Source: Actinomycetes bacterium (GTDB taxonomy: Bacteria > Actinomycetota > Acidimicrobiia > Acidimicrobiales > Ilumatobacteraceae). From it: a DNA stretch of 64,000 nt. The notes under the pieces are model-generated. The model saw only the letters and a program-made list of their open reading frames with translations, was not told the origin of the DNA and did no database searches. A program made the position numbers and the translations under genes. Of the stretch, positions 55,780 through 64,000 are shown in pieces; the stretch's first letter is position 1, and each line of letters starts with the position of its first letter. The stretch is taken from NCBI GenBank assembly GCA_021414085.1, contig JAIOPC010000014.1:620001-684000 (forward strand). The letters run 5' to 3'.

Positions 55780-56951
55780 CTCGCTGGCCAGATGAGAGTG
55801 CCAGCGTTGTCGTAGACACCCTCGAGGACCGACACATCAAGGAGAGTGTCGATGATCGGCACTTCGCCACCGAACAGACCGCTCTCGGCGTATACCGTCA
55901 CCTCGTTGAGTAGTTCGTCGACTAACGGCAGGCCTAGCGGAGCCCCGTCGGCGACCGCCCCTTTCAGCAGATCAGACTGCACCTGCCAGCGCGCTGCTTC
56001 GCCCTCAGGCGTAAAGAAGGCAGCGTCGCCTCGCGCGTTGAGCGCATCGACTGCAACCTGCACGGCCGCGTCCGGGTCGGCGACGGCATCGGCCAACCCG
56101 CGCATTGTGGCGCGCATGAAGTCTTGCGCGGCCGTTGGGTGCTCTTGCAAGAAGGTGACATTGGTATAGATCACTCCGAAGCTGCCGGGAATGTCGTAGT
56201 CGCTTGGGTCGTACAGTTTGAAGGGCACGTTGTTGGCTTCTAACTGGAAGGGCTCGTTGCTCTTGTAACCCGGGAATCCGACGATGCCAGGCGCCTCAAT
56301 GTGCACCATTGGGTCGAACCCGTCGAGCAGCACGGTCTCGTAATCCACGTCGAGCACAAGCCCGGCTTGGGCGAGCATGGCGCGCACCGATGGCGTGATA
56401 GCGCCCTTCACACCAATCTTCTTGCCGCGAACATCCTCGAGCGACGCGACCTCTCCGTCCTTGGTGATCAAGGCGTCGATTCCGGTGCGTCCTTCGACTG
56501 CGAGTGCGACGAACCCGGCATCGTTCGCCCCGGCGAAGTCGACGACCTCACTGAACGAACCAGCGGATGCAAACTGGGCGTCGTTGGCTGCGATCAGGGG
56601 ATAGTTGTCGGTTGAGAAGCTGGCCCGCACCTCGACCTTGAGGCACAGCTCGTCGTAGTAGCCCTTGCTCTCTGCGTTGAGGACATCGATGATGCTGGCG
56701 TCGGCATGAAGGTCGAAGCCGGAGAGATAAAGGATCGTGCCCGCAGCCTGGTTGGCCGCGCAACGCTCGGCGGGAAAGGGCTCGTCGGCGTGTACGTCGA
56801 GGTTGGCCGGGACGGAATCACCGACGAGAGAATCGTCGGTGCTGCCGTTTGACGAAACTTGTGGGGTCCCGATCGTGGTGTCGTCGCCGCTGCATGAAAC
56901 GAACAGCACGAACGATGAGAGGATGATCGGTAAGGAGGTTCGGCGAGCCAT
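55776..56951 (-). CDS. ABC transporter substrate-binding lipoprotein (NMT1/THI5/SsuA-like)
   Basis: Lipobox LFVSCSGDD; GYYDELCLKVEVRASFSTDNYPLIAANDAQFASAGSFSEVVDF; DVRGKKIGVKGAITPSVRAMLAQAGL. Confidence 0.88.
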   Translation of the reverse strand: MARRTSLPIILSSFVLFVSCSGDDTTIGTPQVSSNGSTDDSLVGDSVPANLDVHADEPFPAERCAANQAAGTILYLSGFDLHADASIIDVLNAESKGYYDELCLKVEVRASFSTDNYPLIAANDAQFASAGSFSEVVDFAGANDAGFVALAVEGRTGIDALITKDGEVASLEDVRGKKIGVKGAITPSVRAMLAQAGLVLDVDYETVLLDGFDPMVHIEAPGIVGFPGYKSNEPFQLEANNVPFKLYDPSDYDIPGSFGVIYTNVTFLQEHPTAAQDFMRATMRGLADAVADPDAAVQVAVDALNARGDAAFFTPEGEAARWQVQSDLLKGAVADGAPLGLPLVDELLNEVTVYAESGLFGGEVPIIDTLLDVSVLEGVYDNAGTLIWPAS

Positions 56952-56960
56952 CTGGTGAGC

Positions 56961-57752
56961 TTACGGGGCGAGGGCATCGAACAACTGCACGACGTTCGCA
57001 GTGCCAACGCCAACTCGATGCCCAGTGCGCGAGATGAATCCGAGCTGAACTCCGCTCGCCGGATCGTTCGCCGCGAAGAACTGCTCGTGGCCATCGGCAT
57101 CGACAGCCACCTCGGTCAGCAACGGCGCGCCGCCGGTTACCAGGCACGCTCGTGCGTAACCAGCATCGAGCACTTCGATCGCGACGTGTTGCACGCCCGG
57201 CCCGCGCTCGGCGAGATAGCGCGCGACCGCGGGAGAGGCCTCGGGGCCGACTAAGACAAAAGTCACACCGCCGACAGCCACCGCCGCGACGCCCGGGCGC
57301 GGGTCGGCGAGGGTGACCTCGTGAAAGCCGAAACGCGCGCACATCGAGGTGGTGGCAGCGACAAGGTCGTGCACCGCTAGCACGACGTGGTCGACCCGAC
57401 TTGCAACGGTGTCGAGCCCACCTCGATCAGCCTCAGCGGCGCGCTTCTCGGGTGCCGGATCGCGGCGCTGGCGGGCGACCTCGATGCGATGCGTTTCCGT
57501 CAGCAGCACTCGGAAGAGTTGTTCGGCGAAGTCCGGGTCGACACCGGCCTGGATCGCCTGCTGGCGGCGGGAAGTGACGACGTCGCGAACTCGATTGGGT
57601 TGGATGACCGGAGTATCGAAGCCCTCCTTCACCACCGCCACCTCCCGACACGCAGCGAGTCGTTCAGCGATGATCGCGATCAGGGCCGCGTCGAGCTGAT
57701 CGATTCGTGCGCGCAGAGCGGCAAGGTCCGCCGTTGCTTCGTCGGAAATCAT
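56961..57752 (-). CDS. Chorismate mutase (AroQ-type) fused to VOC/HPPD-like domain
   Basis: ADLAALRARIDQLDAALIAIIAERLAACREVAVVKEGFDTPVIQPNRVRDVVTSRRQQA plus VDHVVLAVHDLVAATTSMCARFGFHEVTLADPRPG...GPGVQHVAIEVLD; ATG at 57752. Confidence 0.85.
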   Translation of the reverse strand: MISDEATADLAALRARIDQLDAALIAIIAERLAACREVAVVKEGFDTPVIQPNRVRDVVTSRRQQAIQAGVDPDFAEQLFRVLLTETHRIEVARQRRDPAPEKRAAEADRGGLDTVASRVDHVVLAVHDLVAATTSMCARFGFHEVTLADPRPGVAAVAVGGVTFVLVGPEASPAVARYLAERGPGVQHVAIEVLDAGYARACLVTGGAPLLTEVAVDADGHEQFFAANDPASGVQLGFISRTGHRVGVGTANVVQLFDALAP

Positions 57753-58513
57753 CGGTTCTCGGTTCTTTGGGCTGCGTGCCAGTGCAACACAGTTCGTTCG
57801 AGTAGTGAAAGCAGTAGCAGGGCGACGACTCCAACAACAGCGATCGAAAACACCGACGCCCACAGGCGGTCGGCTTGGTTGTTGGCGGCAGCGGAGCGCC
57901 CTATGTTTCCGATGCCTTCGTTGGAGAAGTTGGCGCCTTCCACGTAGTACGCGATCGCGAGCGCAAGTCCGACGTTGAAGCGAGCGGTGGTGAAGAGCAG
58001 TGGCGCTGCAGACGGAAGTCGCACCCGGGTCAGAACTTCGAGGCGTGATGCATCGACGGACGACATCAGTTCCAGTGTCGCTGGCTCAACGCTGCGCATG
58101 CCATCAACAGAGGCAAACACGAACGCCGGTAGGCACACAAGGGTGACCATGAACAGCGCCGGTGCTGATCCCAGCCCAAGCCAGACGACGACCGAGCTGA
58201 CATATGCGATCCACGGCACCACCTGAATTAGCAGCAGGATCGGTTGCGCGGCGCGCTCCAGGAAGCGGTTACTGGCAAGCACGGCGCCGAAGGCGACCGC
58301 GAGCAGCAGTGCGAACAAAAGCCCGAGCATCGAATGCTGCACCGTGACCCAGGCGGCGTCGAGGTAGTCGCTACGGAACTTCCATAGGTAGTTCACGGCC
58401 GAGGACGGCGCTCGCAGAATGAAGGGTCGCACGTTGAATGCTCGAACGAAGCCCTCCCAGACGGCGACGAAGACGACGATGCCGACCAAAGGTGCGAAAG
58501 CGCGTCGCGTCAC
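57749..58513 (-). CDS. ABC transporter permease (SsuC/ThiX-like)
   Basis: PLVGIVVFVAVWEGFVRAFNVRPFILRAPSSAV; ASRLEVLTRVRLPSAAPLLFTTARFNVGLALAIAYYVEGANFSNEGIGN; GTG start overlaps ATPase stop. Confidence 0.9.
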   Translation of the reverse strand: MTRRAFAPLVGIVVFVAVWEGFVRAFNVRPFILRAPSSAVNYLWKFRSDYLDAAWVTVQHSMLGLLFALLLAVAFGAVLASNRFLERAAQPILLLIQVVPWIAYVSSVVVWLGLGSAPALFMVTLVCLPAFVFASVDGMRSVEPATLELMSSVDASRLEVLTRVRLPSAAPLLFTTARFNVGLALAIAYYVEGANFSNEGIGNIGRSAAANNQADRLWASVFSIAVVGVVALLLLSLLERTVLHWHAAQRTENR

Positions 58514-59268
58514 GGTCGCATGGCTCCGTGTAGCGCATGTCGCGCCTCGGCACACAACTCGACGAACCTTGAGTCGTCCTCAATGTCGCGCGCTCGCGGG
58601 CGAGGCAAATCAACGTTGAAATCGGCGACGACGCGCGCTGGCCGTGGCGAGCAAACGATCACGCGATCGCTCAGCGCGACTGCCTCGGAGATGTTGTGCG
58701 TGACGAACAGCACTGTTACTCCGCGCCCTTCCACCAATTGGTTGAGCAGTAGTCGCATCTCCGAGCGTGTGATCTCGTCGAGCGCCGCGAAAGGTTCGTC
58801 CATCACCAACAGCGGAGAGTGCAGCGACAATGCCCGGACGAGCGCAACTCGTTGCTGCATGCCACCAGAGAGTTCGTGCGGATACGACTCCATGAAGTCG
58901 CCGAGTCCGACTTCTCGCAGCAAGGTGTTCGGATTCGCGGCGTCGGGTGGATTGGCGGCGCGATTGATGTCGAGCAGCAGGTGTGCATTCGCCCGCACTG
59001 TGCGCCAGGGCAGTAGTCCGGGCTGTTGCGGCACCAGCCCAACGCGCTTGTGCGAACGGGCGACTGCTGGGGGAGACCCGTCCACGAGGACGGTGCCAGA
59101 ACTGGCCGCTTCGAGGCCAGCGACGACTCGGACCAGAGTGGTCTTGCCGCACCCCGAGGGTCCGATGAAGCTGACAAACGAGCCGGATTCGATCTCTAAC
59201 GAGACGTTGTCGAGCACCTCAAGGTCGCCGAAGGACTTGTTGAGGCCGTGCAACGCAACATTGCTCAT
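58510..59268 (-). CDS. ABC transporter ATP-binding protein (SsuB/ThiZ-like)
   Basis: FIGPSGCGKTTLVRVVAGL; LSGGMQQRVALVRALSLHSPLLVMDEPFAALDEITR. Confidence 0.95.
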   Translation of the reverse strand: MSNVALHGLNKSFGDLEVLDNVSLEIESGSFVSFIGPSGCGKTTLVRVVAGLEAASSGTVLVDGSPPAVARSHKRVGLVPQQPGLLPWRTVRANAHLLLDINRAANPPDAANPNTLLREVGLGDFMESYPHELSGGMQQRVALVRALSLHSPLLVMDEPFAALDEITRSEMRLLLNQLVEGRGVTVLFVTHNISEAVALSDRVIVCSPRPARVVADFNVDLPRPRARDIEDDSRFVELCAEARHALHGAMRP

Positions 59269-59329
59269 CGAAGTCGAGTGTACGGAGTCACCCGCTGAAG
59301 GATGACCCCGTAGCACTCGACCCCTGCTG

Positions 59330-59983
59330 TCAGTAGGTGTCCGCGGTCTTCCACAGATGGACGCTGGTCGCCAGGATCCAGATCATCCAGGTAACGAATC
59401 CGATCAGACCGAAGTACATCACCGCGTCGTCGTCGCTCATCGCGCCGACCGACCCGACGAGAAACGCGAGCGCAGGCAACAGACCGAGCATGGCATTCCA
59501 CTTCGGCAAGAACCCGGTGCGCAGCGCCAGCAGGTTGGTCGCCGCGAGATGGGCAGCGATGAACGGCCCGGCCAGCGAGAGCACCACCATTGACATGGTG
59601 TAGAAGAACCTGGCTTGATCTTCGCCCACCCCATCGACACGAATCGCGACGGTCGTCAGAATCGCAGTTGAGGCTGCGAACATGGCACCGCTGCCGAGAA
59701 AGCCGACGAGCGATACGACGGACAACCGATGGTTGTTGCCCTCAGCCTTAGCCATTCGGCGCCAGAGCGAGCCGAACCACAGCAGAAGGACAAACAACGA
59801 AAGCGCACCGAGGAGAGCGCTTGTGCGGATACCGCTTGCCTGGTCGGTGAACCACTCAAGAACCTTTGCGTTGCTGTCGTCCTTCTTGGGTGGTGTCCCC
59901 TGCAGAATGACTCCGACGACGTTCAGGATGACGAACCCCACGCCACCCAGTACTGCCCACTTTTCCCACTTCTTGTCATCCAT
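59330..59983 (-). CDS. Hypothetical polytopic membrane protein
   Basis: Several hydrophobic helices (WAVLGGVGFVILNVVGVIL; LLGALSLFVLLLWFGSLW; LGLLPALAFLVGSV). Confidence 0.65.
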   Translation of the reverse strand: MDDKKWEKWAVLGGVGFVILNVVGVILQGTPPKKDDSNAKVLEWFTDQASGIRTSALLGALSLFVLLLWFGSLWRRMAKAEGNNHRLSVVSLVGFLGSGAMFAASTAILTTVAIRVDGVGEDQARFFYTMSMVVLSLAGPFIAAHLAATNLLALRTGFLPKWNAMLGLLPALAFLVGSVGAMSDDDAVMYFGLIGFVTWMIWILATSVHLWKTADTY

Positions 59984-60155
59984 TTGATGACCCCCTTTCG
60001 GTGCTCAACAGTAATCAGGCCACTGATATCGCCCGCGCACTCTTGCCGACCAGGCGCTAGCATTGCTGCGTCCACTGGGGCCATACCTCCGGTGCGATGC
60101 CAACGGCCCTGCCGGTGGCGACCTCCACTCAGCCCACGGGCACGGAAGGCAAGCA

Positions 60156-60425
60156 ATGACTAAGCACGCAATGGATAAGTCTGTCGTGATCGGCGCTCAC
60201 AAGCTGAGCCCCACCGACACCGGTTCGCCCGAGGTGCAGATCGCGCTGCAAACGGCGCGCATTAACCACCTCACCGAGCACTTCAAGACGCACGTCAAGG
60301 ATCACCACAGTCGCCGCGGTCTGCTGCGCTTGGTCGGCCAGCGTCGCCGCATGCTCGATTATGTGCGTGGCATCGATGTCGAGCGCTACCGCAAGATCGT
60401 GCAAACAAACGGGCTGCGCCGTTAA
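60156..60425 (+). CDS. rpsO: 30S ribosomal protein S15
   Basis: [58 protein letters not shown] at 60156. Confidence 0.97.
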   Translation: MTKHAMDKSVVIGAHKLSPTDTGSPEVQIALQTARINHLTEHFKTHVKDHHSRRGLLRLVGQRRRMLDYVRGIDVERYRKIVQTNGLRR

Positions 60426-60664
60426 CTAGACCCTCGTTAACTAGGCGTCGCGAAACCCCGTTACCGCCCGGCTGCCTGGTAGCCTGGGCACGACATATCA
60501 ACCGAGCGGACTCACATGAATCGGTTGTCAGTCGCGAGTGCCGAGGCTCCCCGCCTAACTCACAATTAGGGGGTTGCAGCCGTCGACATTGACGACTGGG
60601 AACCGGCTTCCGCTCCAATAGCACCCGTTGTCTTTCGGCGCGTGGTGTGTGAAAGGAGCTCGCC

Positions 60665-63157
60665 ATGGCTGACGCCATTCGAGTATCCGGTGCCGTTACT
60701 GGTACCGAAAAGACCCTGTCCTTCGAGACGGGCAAGTTGGCTCAACAAAGCCAAGGTGCCGTTGTCGCGAGTTTGGGACGAACCACAGTGTTGGCCACCG
60801 CCAACGCAGCCAAGGAAGTTCGTCCGGGTACGGACTTCTTCCCGCTGACCATCGACGTGGAAGAGCGTGCTTACGCCGCGGGCAAGATCCCAGGTTCGTT
60901 CTTCCGCCGTGAAGGTCGCCCAACTGAGGATGCAATCCTCACCTGCCGTCTGACCGACCGCCCGCTGCGGCCGGCGTTCCCCGATGGCTTCCGTAACGAG
61001 ACCCAGGTCGTGCTCACCATTGTTGGCGCCGACATGGAGAACCCGCACGATGTGCTGGCAATCAACGCCGCTTCGGCTTCGTTGATGATCAGCGGCATTC
61101 CGTTCGACGGCCCGATTGGCGCCGTGCGCGTTGCGCACACGCAAGCCGGCGAGTGGATTCCGCACCCGACCTACGCCGAGGGCGAGGAAAGCACCTTCGA
61201 ACTCGTAGTGGCCGGTCGTCAGCTCGACAACGGCGACGTTGCGATCATGATGGTGGAAGCTGGCGGCACTGCCAAAAGCTTCAAGTACTACGCCGATGGT
61301 GCTCCGAAGGTCGACGAAGCCGCTCTGGCTCGTGGCCTCGAGGCCAGCAAGACGTGGATCAAGGACAGCATCAAGCTGCAGCGTCAGCTGGTGGCCAGCG
61401 TTATCGCCACCAAGGGCCCGATCGTGCCGATGGAGTACACGGTGTCGGTCGATTACGCACCGGAAGTCTTCACCGCAGTTGAAGGCATCTGCACGCCGGC
61501 GATCTCGAAGGCGATCGCTATTGCGGGCAAGGCCGAGCGCAATGCCGCAACTGACGGCGCAGCAGCCGACGCGATCGAGAAGCTGTGCGCAGAGGGCAAA
61601 GAGTTCGCTGGCCGCGAGCGCGAAGTCAAAGAGGCCGTGCGCAGCCTGACCAAGAAGTTGGTCCGTAAGCGCATCGTCGAAGAAGGCAAGCGCATCGATG
61701 GTCGCGGAACTCGCGACCTGCGTCCGCTCTCCAGCGAAGTTGGCATCTTGCCGACGGCGCACGGCACGGGCCTGTTCCAGCGTGGCGAGACACAAGTGAT
61801 GAACGTCGTCACGATGGCGATGCCGCGCATGAACCAACTGCTCGACACGCTCGGCCCGGAAACGCACAAGTATTTCTTGTTCCACTACAACATGGCCCCG
61901 TGGGCCAACGGTGAGACCGGCCGCGTTGGTACGCCCAAGCGTCGCGAGATCGGCCACGGTGCGCTCGCCGCTCGTGCGCTGCTTCCGGTGCTGCCGCCGA
62001 TGGACGAGTTCAACTACACGCTGCGCCTGGTCGCTGAGGTGTTGGCCAGCAATGGCAGCACCAGCATGGCTTCCGTGTGCAGTGGCTCGCTCGCACTGAT
62101 GGACGCCGGTGTGCCGGTGAAGGCATCGGTCGCCGGTATCGCGATGGGCCTGGTGTACGCCGAAGGCAAGTACACCACGCTCACCGACATCCTCGGCGCG
62201 GAAGACGCGTTCGGCGACATGGACTTCAAGGTCGCCGGTACGTCGGATGCGATCACTGCGTTGCAGCTCGATACCAAGATCGACGGCATTCCTGCCGATG
62301 TCTTGGCCGCCGCGCTCAACCAGGCCAAGGACGCCCGCATGGAGATCCTCGCCAACATGGATGCTTGCCTCGCAAGCGCTCGTCCGGAAGTGGCAGCGAC
62401 TGCGCCGAAGATCACCACGCTGATCATTCCGATGGACAAGATCGGTGAGGTCATCGGGCCCAAGGGTAAGGTCATCAACACGATCCAGCAAGAGACCGGC
62501 GCCGATATCGCTGTCGACGACGACGGCGCGCAGGGCATCGTCACCATCGGCGCCGTCGAGGCGTGGCGTATGGAAGAGGCACGGGCTCGCATTCAGGCGA
62601 TCGTGTCGCCGCCGATGGCCGATGTTGGTGCGACCTACCAGGGCCGCGTCGTCAACATCACCAAGTTCGGCGCCTTCATCAACATCCTGCCCGGCCGCGA
62701 CGGTCTGTTGCATGTCAGCAAGCTCGGTAAGGGCAAGCGGGTCAACAACGTGGAAGACGTGCTCACCCTCGGTCAGGAGATCGAAGTCATCGTTGAAGAA
62801 ATCGACGAGAAGGGCAAGGTCAGCCTGACCCCCGGTGAGTCCTGGAATCCCGTGATCCCGGAAGGCGCTCCGAGCAGCGGCGACCGTGATCGTGGCGACC
62901 GTCCGCCGCGCGATCGCAATGATCGCGGTGGCAGCCGTGGTGGTGGCGATCGCGATCGCGAGCCCCGTCGTGAGTCCAGTCGTGCAGCGGCACCCGCCAC
63001 CGACGGAGTGGCCGTGTCATTCGACGATGCGTTCGATGCGGAACTCGCTGGCGATCTTGGCGACCTCGGCCCGGGTGGCGAAGCTGGTGGCAACACCAGC
63101 GGCGGCGGCCGCGACCGTGGTGGCGATGGCGACCGTTCGCGTCGCCGTCACCGCTGA
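60665..63157 (+). CDS. pnp: Polyribonucleotide nucleotidyltransferase
   Basis: PGTDFFPLTIDVEERAYAAGKIPGSFFRREGRPTEDAILTCRLTDRPLRPAFP; KH and S1 domains (GPKGKVINTIQQETGADI; VNITKFGAFINILPGRDGLLHVSKL). Confidence 0.97.
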   Translation: MADAIRVSGAVTGTEKTLSFETGKLAQQSQGAVVASLGRTTVLATANAAKEVRPGTDFFPLTIDVEERAYAAGKIPGSFFRREGRPTEDAILTCRLTDRPLRPAFPDGFRNETQVVLTIVGADMENPHDVLAINAASASLMISGIPFDGPIGAVRVAHTQAGEWIPHPTYAEGEESTFELVVAGRQLDNGDVAIMMVEAGGTAKSFKYYADGAPKVDEAALARGLEASKTWIKDSIKLQRQLVASVIATKGPIVPMEYTVSVDYAPEVFTAVEGICTPAISKAIAIAGKAERNAATDGAAADAIEKLCAEGKEFAGREREVKEAVRSLTKKLVRKRIVEEGKRIDGRGTRDLRPLSSEVGILPTAHGTGLFQRGETQVMNVVTMAMPRMNQLLDTLGPETHKYFLFHYNMAPWANGETGRVGTPKRREIGHGALAARALLPVLPPMDEFNYTLRLVAEVLASNGSTSMASVCSGSLALMDAGVPVKASVAGIAMGLVYAEGKYTTLTDILGAEDAFGDMDFKVAGTSDAITALQLDTKIDGIPADVLAAALNQAKDARMEILANMDACLASARPEVAATAPKITTLIIPMDKIGEVIGPKGKVINTIQQETGADIAVDDDGAQGIVTIGAVEAWRMEEARARIQAIVSPPMADVGATYQGRVVNITKFGAFINILPGRDGLLHVSKLGKGKRVNNVEDVLTLGQEIEVIVEEIDEKGKVSLTPGESWNPVIPEGAPSSGDRDRGDRPPRDRNDRGGSRGGGDRDREPRRESSRAAAPATDGVAVSFDDAFDAELAGDLGDLGPGGEAGGNTSGGGRDRGGDGDRSRRRHR

Positions 63158-63199
63158 GCATTTGCCAGCTGAGTCTGTGATAGCTGAACGGGTGACACG

Positions 63200-64000
63200 T
63201 TGACCGATCTTCGGATCGCAACTCTCGACTCTGGCCTCACGGTGGCCACCGAACGCGTGCCCGGCGCGCTGTCGGTGGCTGCCGGGGTTTGGGTCGGCGT
63301 CGGGTCGCGCGATGAACCCGACGAACTCAGTGGGGTCAGCCACTTCCTCGAGCATCTGCTGTTCAAGGGCACCGACACTCGTTCGGCGCAGGAGTTGGCG
63401 CGGGGAGTTGATCGTCGTGGTGGCGATTTCAATGCGTTCACCTCGAAAGAGTCGACCGGCTACTACTGCCGCTTGCCTGCACGTCATGCGGGCTTTTGCA
63501 TTGAGTTACTTGGCGACGTGCTGACGCGGCCCGCGCTGCGCGACGAAGATGTCAACGGCGAACGGCAAGTCATTCTCGAAGAGCTGGCGATGGACGACGA
63601 CTCGCCAGACGATGTGGCCCATCGACAGTTCGCAGCGGCGCTGTTCGCAGATCACGCACTCGGGCGCGACCCTGCTGGAGACCGTGAACACGTACAGGCG
63701 ATCACGCCCGACGACGTGCGTTCCTTCTTCGCCAAGCACTATCGGGCGGAGGCGATGGTGGTCGCTGCGGCTGGGCCATTAGCGCACGACGAGATGTTGG
63801 CTCAGATTGAGAAGGCGTTTGCGGGTGTGGCCGTTGGTGGGGCACGTCCGACGCGCAAGGCTCCGCTACAGCCTGGCTCGGGCACGAACCTCAATGACGA
63901 CACCGAGCAAGTGCACATCGTGATGGGTGGCCGCGGCTTGCAGCGCAACGACCCTCGCCGCGAAGCGCTCGATGTGGTGAACCACGTACTCGGCGGCGGG
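63200..64000 (+). CDS. M16 family zinc metallopeptidase (3' end truncated by window edge)
   Basis: Own translation from TTG 63200, not in ORF track: LTDLRIATLDSGLTVATERVPGALSVAAGVWVGVGSRDEPDELSGVSHFLEHLLFKGT (HxxEH); downstream of pnp as is common. Confidence 0.9.
   Translation, partial: MTDLRIATLDSGLTVATERVPGALSVAAGVWVGVGSRDEPDELSGVSHFLEHLLFKGTDTRSAQELARGVDRRGGDFNAFTSKESTGYYCRLPARHAGFCIELLGDVLTRPALRDEDVNGERQVILEELAMDDDSPDDVAHRQFAAALFADHALGRDPAGDREHVQAITPDDVRSFFAKHYRAEAMVVAAAGPLAHDEMLAQIEKAFAGVAVGGARPTRKAPLQPGSGTNLNDDTEQVHIVMGGRGLQRNDPRREALDVVNHVLGGG

Noticed and set aside
60001-60155. Possible S15-binding leader upstream of rpsO
   Set aside because: Only short GC-rich hairpins (for example cggc-cct-gccg) were found, not convincing without comparative folding
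1-64000. tRNA/rRNA genes, CRISPR arrays, prophage or transposase genes
   Set aside because: None recognised by eye; a tRNAscan/Infernal run would be needed to exclude small RNAs with certainty

Overview
High-GC actinobacterial chromosomal window; gene content and style suggest an Acidimicrobiia/Ilumatobacter-like organism (inference). Contents in order: a surface-glycan locus (ABC-2 export permease, several glycosyltransferases, FkbM and class I methyltransferases, and a secreted protein with repeated 'DTR' domains); aceE and rnhA; SDR, MarR/YceI, VOC and acyltransferase genes; a lipoylation block (lpdA, 2-oxoacid dehydrogenase E2, and a single-ORF LipB-LipA fusion); a YVTN-propeller surface protein; a methylated-amine catabolism-like block (two divergent FAD/GcvT oxidoreductases and an MttB-family methyltransferase); lipid/CoA oxidoreductases; and the proS | rimP-nusA-ylxR-infB-rbfA-truB-ribF ... 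rpsO-pnp-M16 superoperon, interrupted by an antisense ABC-transporter operon that carries a chorismate mutase-VOC fusion. The strongest finding is at 21361-21927 (minus strand). Two ORFs that the track lists separately lie in the same frame, split by one TGA exactly where the first Cys of a TlpA/thioredoxin CxxC motif belongs (FWAPT-TGA-STC). A stem-loop with a G-rich apical loop starts about 18 nt downstream. This fits an unannotated selenoprotein lipoprotein with a UxxC motif. A family of GGGGGTTTCRTGC palindromes with 10-nt loops also occurs at three intergenic sites, two of them flanking an AbiEi/DUF559-like gene. No tRNA, rRNA, CRISPR array or transposase was recognised.
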